Positions 1-6,766 of a stretch of DNA of 11,487 nt are shown here, in pieces. The notes beneath the pieces were generated by a model that had not been told where the DNA came from, searched no databases, and saw nothing but the letters and a program-made list of their open reading frames with translations. The translations under genes were made by a program, and so were the position numbers. The stretch comes from an uncultured Eubacteriales bacterium (GTDB taxonomy: Bacteria; Bacillota; Clostridia; Christensenellales; Aristaeellaceae). Location: assembly GCA_900548145.1 (NCBI GenBank), contig URJB01000058.1:1-11487 (forward strand), in the 5' to 3' direction. Numbering within the stretch: the first letter of the stretch is position 1; each line of letters begins with the position of its first letter.

Positions 1-72
<72 letters not shown>

Positions 73-73
<1 letters not shown>

Positions 74-516
74 TAGGATTTTTGGGTGAAGCTGGTGTGG
101 CAGCGGCTGCAGGTGACGGTCACAACGCCCTTGCCCCGGGGCAGACGGAGCCATGCCTTGCAGCTGGGGCAGCGGAAGTACTTGTATTGCTTGCGATTCT
201 TGAAGCGGTTCTTCGCCTGACGCAGCTGCGTCTTGCTGCGGGCGCAGGCCGACTCGAAGCGGCGGTTTTCCGCCTGACGCTTCGTCAGGTTGCGGCTGAA
301 CATGCGGTAAATGCACAGGACGTAGCAGGCGAATCCGGCCAGATTCAGCAGCGAGCCCAGCAGCATCCAGAACGTGCCGGAAGCCGCGCCGATCAGCGTG
401 CCCAGAATGTAAAGAATCAGGCCAGTCCATAACAACGTCAGGCCCAGACGGTCCGCACCGTTGCGGCCGGACATGAAGTTCCGAAGAGATTGCTTGATTT
501 TCTCCCAAAATGACAT
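73..516 (-). CDS. Two-helix membrane protein with C-terminal zinc ribbon
   Basis: The product has 147 aa. Residues about 24-43 and 48-70 form two hydrophobic segments separated by a short turn, so a membrane hairpin is likely. A strongly basic stretch follows (about 76-115, many Arg/Lys/Gln, probably helical). It ends in a zinc ribbon with CPSC (116-119) and CSRC (136-139), a treble-clef-like four-Cys metal site. The start is supported by GGAGG at 525-529, 8 nt before the ATG. It is the last gene of the dnaK operon, 24 nt after the J-protein gene. Small membrane zinc-ribbon proteins of this kind occur beside J-protein genes in Clostridia. I infer a role in tethering or substrate handling for the chaperone; no direct function is shown. 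Confidence 0.85.
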
Positions 517-540
517 TGCTTTTTCCTCCCGAAATTCGCG

Positions 541-1341
541 TTAGCAGCCGTAATAAAACCCGCGGCTGCCGCAGCAGCAGTTGCAGAAAATATTGATGGC
601 GCAGCAGGTGAGAATAGGATTGGACAGACAATAGGAACCAAAGTTTCCGCCCGTCCATTGGCGGTTGTAGCTTTCGCCGCCTGCGTTCAGCTGCGCCAGA
701 AGTTCCCGGAACGCGGGTTCGTCCGGGGCCATCTGGACGGCCTTCCGGGCGTGATCCAGCGCCGCCACCCGGTTGCCCAGGCCCAAATTGGCCTTGGCGC
801 TCCAATAGTACCACGCTGCCTTGCGGTTCTGCACGGCCCGCAGCAGCGAAATCGCGTCCGAATACCGGCCGCTCAATACCGCACTGGAAGCGTTTTTCAG
901 CTCCGGGTCGTTCTCCGTGTAGCTGCTGGTCTGATAATTCCGCTGCTGACCGCCGCCGAAGAAATCGCCGAAGTCAAAGCCGCCGAAATCAAACCCTCCG
1001 CCATAATTGCCCGACTGGCGCTGGCCGCCGTAGCCGCCATATTCTCCGCCGGACTGGCCGTAGCCGCCATAGCTGCCCGAACCATAGCTGCCGCCGGAGG
1101 AACCATACCCTCCGCCGGAACCGTACCCGCCGGTCGAGCCGTAGCTGCCGCTCTGATAGCTGCCCTTGTGCTTGATAAGGATGGAGTAAGCCTCGTTGAC
1201 CTCCTTCATCTTGGCCTCCGCCTCGGCGGAACCGCCGTTCAGATCGGGGTGATATTTCTTGGCAAGCCGCCGGTAGGCCGCCTTGATCTCGTCGTCGGTA
1301 GCGCCCGGCTTCAGCTCCAGTACCTCATAGGGGTCTCTCAT
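541..1341 (-). CDS. J-domain protein with Gly/Tyr-rich linker, TPR-like helices and Cys-rich tail
   Basis: The product has 266 aa. Residues 2-58 are a J domain with the HPD motif at 31-33, which stimulates Hsp70 ATP hydrolysis. Residues about 60-132 are a low-complexity Gly/Tyr/Ser linker ending in Phe-Asp-Phe-Gly units. Residues about 146-220 look like a TPR-type helical repeat (SGRYSDAISLL, then a YYWSAKANLGLGN stretch). The last 29 residues hold eight cysteines, including a CNCCC cluster. The four CxxCxGxG zinc-finger repeats of classical DnaJ are absent. The ATG overlaps the upstream stop as ATGA and has an AGGAGGG at 1348-1354, 6 nt away, implying translational coupling. It is very probably the partner of the DnaK in this operon; its clients are unknown. 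Confidence 0.93.
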   Translation of the reverse strand: MRDPYEVLELKPGATDDEIKAAYRRLAKKYHPDLNGGSAEAEAKMKEVNEAYSILIKHKGSYQSGSYGSTGGYGSGGGYGSSGGSYGSGSYGGYGQSGGEYGGYGGQRQSGNYGGGFDFGGFDFGDFFGGGQQRNYQTSSYTENDPELKNASSAVLSGRYSDAISLLRAVQNRKAAWYYWSAKANLGLGNRVAALDHARKAVQMAPDEPAFRELLAQLNAGGESYNRQWTGGNFGSYCLSNPILTCCAINIFCNCCCGSRGFYYGC

Positions 1342-2204
1342 GCCCCGCCCTCCTGTCTGCCCTGCCGCTTTACGGCGGGCTTGTCCTTTTCCCGCTTCTG
1401 CTGCTTGAGCTGGTATCGGCCCCAGCAGCCGCCGTAGAGGATGTTGCGAAGAATGTCCACATCCCGGATCAGCGGCAGAAGCTCAAATTCCCGGGTGCAT
1501 TCCCCCATCACCAGCATCAGGCTTTGCCGGATCAGTTCCTCGAAATCCTCCTGTTTGGAAAGCTCTCGGAGCGGATTGTACCGCCCGTGGTGAAGGTCGC
1601 CTTCCAGATCGTCGTATGCGTCCATCAGGTAAATAAACCGTCCCAGCGACTGGCCGATTTTTTCCAGACTGTCCGCCCATTCGTCCTCCCGCCAGCGATA
1701 GAGAGTGCCCAGCATTTCGCCGGTCAGGTTGGCCAGACGGTCGGGTTCCAGCGTACCGGACTTTTCGACCTGATGAATCTCGTCCAAGCAATGCTTGAGC
1801 ACGGCGCTTTTCTCCGGGTAACGGGCTTCGATCGAAGCAAAGCTCTTTTGCAGAAGCCCCGCCTCCGCCCGGCCGGAGAGCCGGTGTTCGTCCTGCCAGT
1901 CGTCCATGCATTTGTGGTAGCTCAGCAGAAGATTCACGTCCGCAGCGTAATCCGCCAGCGGATTTTCCACAAACTCATGTTCTTTCATGGGATGAGGCAG
2001 ACAGCGCTCCTGCCCGCATTGTTCCTCCGGCTCGTAGAGAGAAGAAAGCAGCATGTACAGGAACACCGCGTCGTAGCTCAGGGTCATCCGGCCGGCCGCG
2101 CCGTAGCGCCGGCCCAGATTGCGGCACAGGCCGCAGTAATAGGCCCGGTAGCGCTTGCGGCGTTCTTCCGGCATTTCCGCCGAAGCGGTCACATAGCCGA
2201 ACAT
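1338..2204 (-). CDS. DUF5685 family protein, all-helical
   Basis: The product has 288 aa and resembles the DUF5685 family of Clostridia, of unknown function. It is predicted mostly helical and has no signal peptide. Cysteines lie at C24/C27 (YYCGLC) and C63/C68, with H71 nearby, a possible metal site. Two acidic clusters, DDWQDE (101-106) and DAYDDLEGD (195-203), resemble in spacing the Asp-rich magnesium motifs of trans-isoprenyl synthases; this is a motif-level resemblance, not a proven homology. The basic C-terminus (about 266-283) may be disordered. The ATG shares one base with the dnaK stop (TGATG), and GAGGAG at 2213-2218 lies 8 nt upstream. Tight coupling to dnaK and the J protein suggests it works with the chaperone. 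Confidence 0.85.
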   Translation of the reverse strand: MFGYVTASAEMPEERRKRYRAYYCGLCRNLGRRYGAAGRMTLSYDAVFLYMLLSSLYEPEEQCGQERCLPHPMKEHEFVENPLADYAADVNLLLSYHKCMDDWQDEHRLSGRAEAGLLQKSFASIEARYPEKSAVLKHCLDEIHQVEKSGTLEPDRLANLTGEMLGTLYRWREDEWADSLEKIGQSLGRFIYLMDAYDDLEGDLHHGRYNPLRELSKQEDFEELIRQSLMLVMGECTREFELLPLIRDVDILRNILYGGCWGRYQLKQQKREKDKPAVKRQGRQEGGA

Positions 2205-3985
2205 CAGTGTTTCTCCTCATGAGAGTCGCTGAAGTCCGCGTCCACCGCGCCGTCTGCGTCGTCGGCGGCGCTGTTGTCCGTGTAGCGTCCCACTGCCTGC
2301 AGGGCATTGGTCAGCTCCGCCATGCGGCGTTTGAGCTCGCTGTCGTCCGTGCCCTGCATGGCCTGCTCCACCTGCTTGCGCAGACCTTCGATGCGTTCCT
2401 TGTCCTCCCGGTTCAATCTGCGCTGGGCGTTTTTGGATTCGTAAAGCAGCTGCTCCGCCTGATTGCGAACCTCGGCGCTCTCCTTGCGGCGCGCGTCCTC
2501 GGCGGCGTAGCGTTCCGCGTCCCGCATGGCCTGTTCGATCTCCGCGTCGGACATGTGGGTGGACTGGGTCAGGGTGATCTCCTGATGCTTGCCCGTGCCC
2601 AAGTCCTTGGCGGACACGTTTACGATACCGTTGGCGTCGATGGAGAACGTGACCTCGATCTGCGGGATGCCCCGCAGCGCCCGGCGGATGCCGGTCAGGC
2701 GGAAGCGACCCAGCGTCTTGTTGCAGCTGGCGATCTCCCGCTCGCCCTGCAGCACGTGGATGTCCACAGAGGTCTGGAAATTGGCGGCAGTGGTAAACAC
2801 CTGACTGCGCTGTACGGGCAAAGTGGTATTGCGGTCGATGATCCGGGAGAACACGTCCCCCACGGTCTCAATGCCCAGCGAAAGGGGCGTTACGTCCAGA
2901 AGCAGCAGCCCCTTGACCTGACCGGCCAGCACGCCCGCCTGCAGACACGCGCCCATGGCTACGCACTCGTCCGGGTTGATGTCCTTGCTGGGTTCCTTGC
3001 CGGTCAGACGCTTGACCGCCGCCTGTACGGCTGGGATGCGGGTAGAGCCGCCCACCAGCAGTACCCGGCTCAAATCGCGCGCCTGAAGGCCCGCGTCCTG
3101 CAGCGCCTGCTCCACCGGGCCGACGGTAGCTTCCACCAGATGGGCGGTCAGCTCGTCGAACTTGGCCCGGGTCAGGTCGATCTCCAGATGCTTTGCCCCG
3201 TCCGGGCCGGAGGTCAGGAACGGCAGGCTGATGGTGGTAGTCATGGCCGCGCTCAGCTCGATCTTGGCCTTTTCCGCCGCCTCCCGAATGCGGCTCATGG
3301 CGGTCTGGTCGCGGGTCAGGTCGATATGCTCCCGGCGGCGGAACTCCTCCACCAGATAGTTGGACACGCACGCATCGAAATCGTCGCCGCCCAGCCGGTT
3401 GTTGCCCGCCGTAGCCAGCACTTCGATCACTTCGTTGTTGATGTCCAGAATGGACACGTCGAAGGTGCCGCCGCCCAGATCGTACACCATGATGCGCTGG
3501 GAACCGCCCTTGTCCACGCCGTAGGCCAGCGCCGCGGCGGTAGGCTCATTGATGATGCGCAGCACGTTCAGTCCGGCGATGCGGCCCGCGTCCTTGGTGG
3601 CCTGCCGCTGACCGTCGCTGAAATAGGCGGGCACGGTGATGACCGCGTCCGTGACGGTCTCGCCCAGATAGGCCTCCGCGTCCTGCTTGAGCTTCTGCAG
3701 GATCATGGCGGAAATTTCCTGGGGCGTATATTTCTTGCCGTCGATGTTTACCCGGTTATCCGTACCCATCTCCCGCTTGATGGAAAAAATGGTGCGGGAT
3801 CCGTTGGTCACGGCCTGCCGCTTGGCCGCCGCGCCTACGATGCGCTCCCCGCTTTTGGTAAAGGCTACCACGGACGGGGTCGTCCGTCCGCCCTCCGCAT
3901 TGGGGATGACCACGGCTTCGCCGTTTTCCATCGTCGCAACGCAGGAGTTTGTGGTGCCAAGGTCAATACCGATCAGTCTGCTCAT
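2204..3985 (-). CDS. dnaK: Hsp70 chaperone DnaK (probably a second paralog)
   Basis: The product has 593 aa. The nucleotide-binding domain shows IGIDLGTTNS (5-14), VYDLGGGTFDVSIL (167-180) and VLLVGGSTRIPAVQ (308-321). The interdomain linker LLLLDVTPLSLG is at 360-371, followed by the beta substrate-binding domain and a helical lid from about 478. The tail is acidic and short, and the protein is somewhat shorter than usual DnaK (about 610-640). Hsp70 binds exposed hydrophobic peptides in an ATP cycle driven by J proteins. I chose the ATG at 3985 because IGIDLGTTN follows at once and AAAGGAG lies at 3997-4003; an in-frame extension 13 codons upstream is not conserved in type. The operon lacks grpE and hrcA, which argues for a secondary DnaK. 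Confidence 0.96.
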   Translation of the reverse strand: MSRLIGIDLGTTNSCVATMENGEAVVIPNAEGGRTTPSVVAFTKSGERIVGAAAKRQAVTNGSRTIFSIKREMGTDNRVNIDGKKYTPQEISAMILQKLKQDAEAYLGETVTDAVITVPAYFSDGQRQATKDAGRIAGLNVLRIINEPTAAALAYGVDKGGSQRIMVYDLGGGTFDVSILDINNEVIEVLATAGNNRLGGDDFDACVSNYLVEEFRRREHIDLTRDQTAMSRIREAAEKAKIELSAAMTTTISLPFLTSGPDGAKHLEIDLTRAKFDELTAHLVEATVGPVEQALQDAGLQARDLSRVLLVGGSTRIPAVQAAVKRLTGKEPSKDINPDECVAMGACLQAGVLAGQVKGLLLLDVTPLSLGIETVGDVFSRIIDRNTTLPVQRSQVFTTAANFQTSVDIHVLQGEREIASCNKTLGRFRLTGIRRALRGIPQIEVTFSIDANGIVNVSAKDLGTGKHQEITLTQSTHMSDAEIEQAMRDAERYAAEDARRKESAEVRNQAEQLLYESKNAQRRLNREDKERIEGLRKQVEQAMQGTDDSELKRRMAELTNALQAVGRYTDNSAADDADGAVDADFSDSHEEKH

Positions 3986-4003
3986 AGGAGAAAAGACTCC
4001 TTT
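3986..4003 (-). promoter_or_regulatory. Hairpin that could mask the dnaK ribosome binding site
   Basis: On the minus strand the Shine-Dalgarno AAAGGAG (4003-3997) is followed by TCTTTT and then CTCCT (3990-3986), which directly precedes the ATG. AGGAG and CTCCT can form a perfect 5-bp stem with a 6-nt loop, covering the ribosome binding site. In a heat-shock gene this could be a simple RNA thermometer, but a 5-bp stem can arise by chance. The pairing is seen; the function is inference. Confidence 0.4.
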
Positions 4004-4019
4004 CCTAAGGTTCTTTCTT

Positions 4020-4025
4020 ATCATA
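4020..4025 (-). promoter_or_regulatory. Candidate -10 box for the dnaK operon
   Basis: TATGAT on the minus strand lies about 35 nt before the dnaK start and would give a leader of roughly 27 nt. No good -35 hexamer is visible at 16-18 bp, and there is no TGn extension. No CIRCE inverted repeat (TTAGCACTC-type) is present, so HrcA control is not supported. Confidence 0.35.
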
Positions 4026-4049
4026 ACCTATATTTTCGGAAAAAGCGTA

Positions 4050-4078
4050 GCGTAAAAATGAAGAAACCGTAAACAATA
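4050..4078 (+). promoter_or_regulatory. Possible forespore-type (sigma F/G) promoter for the ytfI-ytfJ-dac operon
   Basis: GTAAACAATA (4069-4078) fits the sigma-F/G -10 pattern GGnnAnAnTA at most fixed positions, and GCGTA (4050-4054) could be a weak -35. The spacing is shorter than usual, and the start point would fall almost on the ribosome binding site at 4085-4090. It is offered because ytfJ is a forespore gene in Bacillus. Support is weak. Confidence 0.22.
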
Positions 4079-4098
4079 CGCCTTGGGAGGGAAAAAAC

Positions 4099-4671
4099 GT
4101 GAATTTGTACCTGTTGTCCCTGCTGATCTACAGCCTGATGATCCTGCCCGTCAGCGTTCATTTTCGGGTTCGGCTGGGCCGGCGCTCGGGCTACCGGGTG
4201 GAATTTCGGGCGGCGGGGCTGCCCCTGCGCCGCACCGCCCCGCTGGGAGACCCGGACGGCGAAACGCCCGTTTCCCGGAAGAAGGGACTGCGGAAGTTGC
4301 TTTCCACAGACGCGGCGCTTCTTCGTACCCTGACGGACAAGGCAGTGCGGCGGCATTTTGCCCGGATGCTCCATTTGCGGAAATGCGCGGTCTTCCTGCG
4401 TTTTTCCATGGAGGACGCGGCACTGAACGCCCTGTGCTTCTGCGCCCTGCGCACCCTGACGGAGACTCTGCGGCTGACCGGCGCGCTTCCCGAGGTCTTC
4501 CGCTGTCATTTACAGGCGGATTTCTCCCGAAGCGGCACGGAAGCGCTGGTGGAGGGTATAGTCGGCCTGCGGCTGGGCAGTCTAATTCCAACGATGGCCC
4601 TGATGGGTTCGGTCTACCTGCGCAGCCGCAGGCAGTACGCGTCCGGCGAACGGCCGGCAGCCGCGGTCTGA
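4099..4671 (+). CDS. DUF2953 (YtfI-like) membrane-anchored protein
   Basis: The product has 190 aa. It has an N-terminal hydrophobic helix at about 3-20, then a short beta-like segment (HFRVRLGRRSGYRVEFR), a basic middle, and a C-terminal hydrophobic or amphipathic stretch at about 152-174. Length, architecture and position directly before ytfJ match the DUF2953 family, called YtfI in Bacillus subtilis, whose precise role is not established. The start is GTG, with GGGAGG at 4085-4090 and an 8-nt spacer. An overlapping frame starting at 4083 is not coding in this part. The ytfJ gene follows after a 35-nt gap. In many Clostridia scpA-scpB precede this pair; here the upstream neighbour is the divergent dnaK operon. 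Confidence 0.8.
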   Translation: MNLYLLSLLIYSLMILPVSVHFRVRLGRRSGYRVEFRAAGLPLRRTAPLGDPDGETPVSRKKGLRKLLSTDAALLRTLTDKAVRRHFARMLHLRKCAVFLRFSMEDAALNALCFCALRTLTETLRLTGALPEVFRCHLQADFSRSGTEALVEGIVGLRLGSLIPTMALMGSVYLRSRRQYASGERPAAAV

Positions 4672-4706
4672 CCCATTCCCACACTCATTTTCAAGGAGGA
4701 ACAACG

Positions 4707-5150
4707 ATGCAGCAGCAACATCCCATCGACAATATGATGCAGACCACCATGGAGAGCATCCGCGGCATGGTGGACGTAAACACGGTGGTAGGCGCGCCGG
4801 TCATGGATCAGAAGGGCACCACCATCATTCCCATCTCCAAGGTCAGCTTCGGCTTTGTGGCGGGCGGCGGCGAATACGCCGTAGAGGACGGCAAGCAAAA
4901 GCCCGTGCCCACGGACATCTTCCCCTTTGCGGGCGGCACAGGCGCAGGCGTATCGGTGCAGCCGGTGGGCTTTCTGGTGGTGACGGACAAGCAGGTGAAA
5001 ATGCTGCCCGCCCAGACCACCGGCGCCATGGAACGCATGGTGGAGCTTCTGCCCCAGCTGATCGAGGAATTAAACGCCAAGGACGAAAAGAAGAAAAACA
5101 AAATCTTCGGAAAGACCGACGATGAGCTTCTGGACGGCGAGCTGCAATGA
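4707..5150 (+). CDS. ytfJ: GerW/YtfJ family sporulation protein
   Basis: The product has 147 aa and belongs to the GerW (YtfJ) family. In Bacillus subtilis YtfJ is made in the forespore and is needed for germination with some germinants; its biochemical activity is unknown. Family hallmarks seen are the DVNTVVGAPV segment (23-32), GTTIIPISKVSFGFVAGGG (37-55), a Gly-rich FAGGTGAGVSVQPVGFLV segment (74-91), and the VKMLP end of the core (97-101), with a charged tail at 125-147. AAGGAGGA at 4693-4700 lies 6 nt before the ATG and fixes the start, although the frame is open far upstream. Its stop overlaps the next start as ATGA. Confidence 0.93.
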   Translation: MQQQHPIDNMMQTTMESIRGMVDVNTVVGAPVMDQKGTTIIPISKVSFGFVAGGGEYAVEDGKQKPVPTDIFPFAGGTGAGVSVQPVGFLVVTDKQVKMLPAQTTGAMERMVELLPQLIEELNAKDEKKKNKIFGKTDDELLDGELQ

Positions 5151-6328
5151 AAGATCGTCTTTTCCAACGGTTCCGCCGATTGTTTCTGTTCGTCTGCTGC
5201 GCGGCGCTGACCCTCCTCAACGGCCACGCCCGCGCCCAGGAGGAAAAGCTCATCGAGACCTCCGCCAAGGCTGCGGTGCTGATCGAAAAAAACACCGGGC
5301 GGGTGCTCTACCGCTGCAACGAAGAAACCGCCCTGCCCATGGCCTCCACCACCAAGGTCATGACAGCCCTGCTGGCGTTGGAAGAAGGGAATCTGGACGA
5401 TGTGGTGACGGTCAGCCGAAATGCCTTCGGCGTACCGGGCACTAGCATCTACCTTTCCGAAGGGGAAAAGATCACCCTGCGCGACCTACTCTATGGGCTG
5501 ATGCTGGCCAGCGGCAACGACGCGGCGGTTGCCATCGCCGAGCACATCGGCGGCAGCGTGGACGCTTTCTGCTGTCGGATGACGGAGCGGGCGGCGGAGC
5601 TTGGGTGCCAGAACACCGTGTTTCTCAGCCCCAACGGTCTGCCCACCCCCGGCCACCATACCACGGCCTACGATCTGGCACTGATCGCCCGGGAGGCCAT
5701 GAACCACCCCGAATTTCGGGAGATCGTCTCCACCCGCCGGGCTTCCATCCCGTGGGAAGGCCGAAGCTATTCCCGCATCCTCAACAACAAAAACCGCCTA
5801 CTGGCCGATTATGACGGAGCCACCGGCATCAAGACCGGCTACACCAAGGCGGCGGGCCGCTGTCTGGTCTTCGGGGCCAAGCGGGACGGGTTGGAGCTGA
5901 TCGGCGTGATGCTGAACTGCCCCGACTGGTTTCAGGAGGCGGAGCGGATCCTGGACATGGGCTTTGCGGAATACGAGTACTTCACGGCTTTTGCCGCCGG
6001 GGAAAGCGTGCGCGTCCTGCCGGTGCAGGACGGTGTTCGGGAGACCGTCTCCATTGTGACCCAGCGTGAGCTGGGCGCGCCGGTGCGGAAGGGGCTTATG
6101 CCTACGCTGGAATACACCCTGCCGGACGAACTGCCCGCCGGGTTCCCGCTGGGGGACGAGATCGGCGAAGTCCGCCTGATGCTGGACGGCCGCACGCTGG
6201 CTTCCTCCCCGCTGATCGTGACGGAAGGCGTCCCGGAGCGGGATTATGCCTATGAAGTGGACCGCTTTTTGGAGTTGTGGCCCCTAAGCAGCGCCACGGA
6301 GCAACGTTCATTCGCTGAAACTCCATAA
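5147..6328 (+). CDS. dacF: D-alanyl-D-alanine carboxypeptidase, S11 family (DacF-like)
   Basis: The product has 393 aa. A signal peptide is predicted at 1-30 (basic start, hydrophobic 12-24, ARA at 28-30), so the enzyme is exported. The penicillin-binding catalytic set is complete: STTK (67-70, nucleophile S67), SGN (122-124) and KTG (229-231). It trims the terminal D-Ala of peptidoglycan stem peptides. Residues from about 278 form the usual C-terminal beta domain, and a short amphipathic end (about 370-380) may anchor it. Length is typical of DacF/DacB-type enzymes. The ATG overlaps the ytfJ stop (ATGA) and has only a weak upstream GGACGG, so translation is probably coupled. Context suggests a spore-cortex role; the choice of dacF over other S11 paralogs is inferred from the neighbours. 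Confidence 0.93.
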   Translation: MKDRLFQRFRRLFLFVCCAALTLLNGHARAQEEKLIETSAKAAVLIEKNTGRVLYRCNEETALPMASTTKVMTALLALEEGNLDDVVTVSRNAFGVPGTSIYLSEGEKITLRDLLYGLMLASGNDAAVAIAEHIGGSVDAFCCRMTERAAELGCQNTVFLSPNGLPTPGHHTTAYDLALIAREAMNHPEFREIVSTRRASIPWEGRSYSRILNNKNRLLADYDGATGIKTGYTKAAGRCLVFGAKRDGLELIGVMLNCPDWFQEAERILDMGFAEYEYFTAFAAGESVRVLPVQDGVRETVSIVTQRELGAPVRKGLMPTLEYTLPDELPAGFPLGDEIGEVRLMLDGRTLASSPLIVTEGVPERDYAYEVDRFLELWPLSSATEQRSFAETP

Positions 6329-6331
6329 GGG

Positions 6332-6363
6332 CCCGTCCCGGGCTTCTCTTTATCCGGGACGGG
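6332..6363 (+). terminator. Hairpin terminator after the carboxypeptidase gene
   Basis: CCCGTCCCGG (6332-6341) and CCGGGACGGG (6354-6363) form a perfect 10-bp stem with a 12-nt loop, starting 4 bp after the stop codon. The T-tract is poor (GTTCCCTG), so termination may be partial. Confidence 0.65.
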
Positions 6364-6527
6364 GTTCCCTGTTTGTCCATTCTTTGTGACCACAGGCTTC
6401 GGGCTTTTGCTGCCGTTTGTCCCTTGAAATGGCTTTGCCGGAGAAGGAGCACAGCTTAAGGTTTTAGTACCTCTATCCTGCCCGGCAGAAGGCAATACTT
6501 TCTGCGCGTTCACTATTTTTAGAAAGG

Positions 6528-6563
6528 AACCCGCCCCGGACTTTTCATCGTCCGGGGCGGGTT
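6528..6563. terminator. Strong, probably bidirectional terminator
   Basis: A perfect 14-bp stem (6528-6541 with 6550-6563) encloses the loop TTTTCATC. On the plus strand it ends in TTTT, and on the minus strand in a TTCCTTTCT stretch. It sits between the plus-strand sporulation operon and the converging small membrane-protein genes, so it can serve both. The stretch 6365-6527 holds no gene or further clear signal. Confidence 0.85.
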
Positions 6564-6577
6564 TTACAAGCCGCTTT

Positions 6578-6739
6578 TTAATACCGAATGAGATAATAGA
6601 TCACATACACCCAGCTCAGCAGGCCATGAAAGATGGCCCAGCCCACGGAATGCCAGTTCACATAGCTGATGACCATGGCCAGCGCGCTGCCGAAGGTAAT
6701 GCCGCCTTTGACGGTTTTGGTGATGGTTTCTCTGCGCAT
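6578..6739 (-). CDS. 53-residue small membrane protein
   Basis: A complete ORF encodes 53 aa: a basic N-terminus (MRRETITKTVKGG), one hydrophobic stretch at about 14-25, then NWHSVGWAIFHGLLSW (28-43) and an aromatic end VYVIYYLIRY. Two short helices, or one helix plus an amphipathic segment, are possible. Small proteins with this WHSVGW-type core occur in Firmicutes, and their role is unknown to me. A weak GGGG (6749-6752) lies 9 nt before the ATG. The gene starts 27 nt after the stop of the 115-aa membrane protein, and a terminator follows 15 nt after its stop, so the two probably form an operon. Coding status rests on clean boundaries and membrane-like composition. Confidence 0.72.
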   Translation of the reverse strand: MRRETITKTVKGGITFGSALAMVISYVNWHSVGWAIFHGLLSWVYVIYYLIRY

Positions 6740-6766
6740 TTTCTTTTTCCCCGTTTCCTTCGTTCG

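Noticed and set aside
2207..4072. 621-codon plus-strand frame opposite dnaK
   Set aside because: It lies entirely antisense to a clear Hsp70 gene. Such frames are common in GC-rich DNA, and the translation resembles no protein I recognise.
3986..4098. CIRCE (HrcA) operator before dnaK
   Set aside because: No TTAGCACTC-N9-GAGTGCTAA type inverted repeat is present in the divergent region.
4083..5150. Long plus-strand frame of 355 codons containing ytfJ
   Set aside because: Only the part from 4707 is ytfJ. The upstream part is the wrong frame of the DUF2953 gene and has a Pro/Gly/Arg-rich composition; the ytfJ ribosome binding site fixes the internal start.
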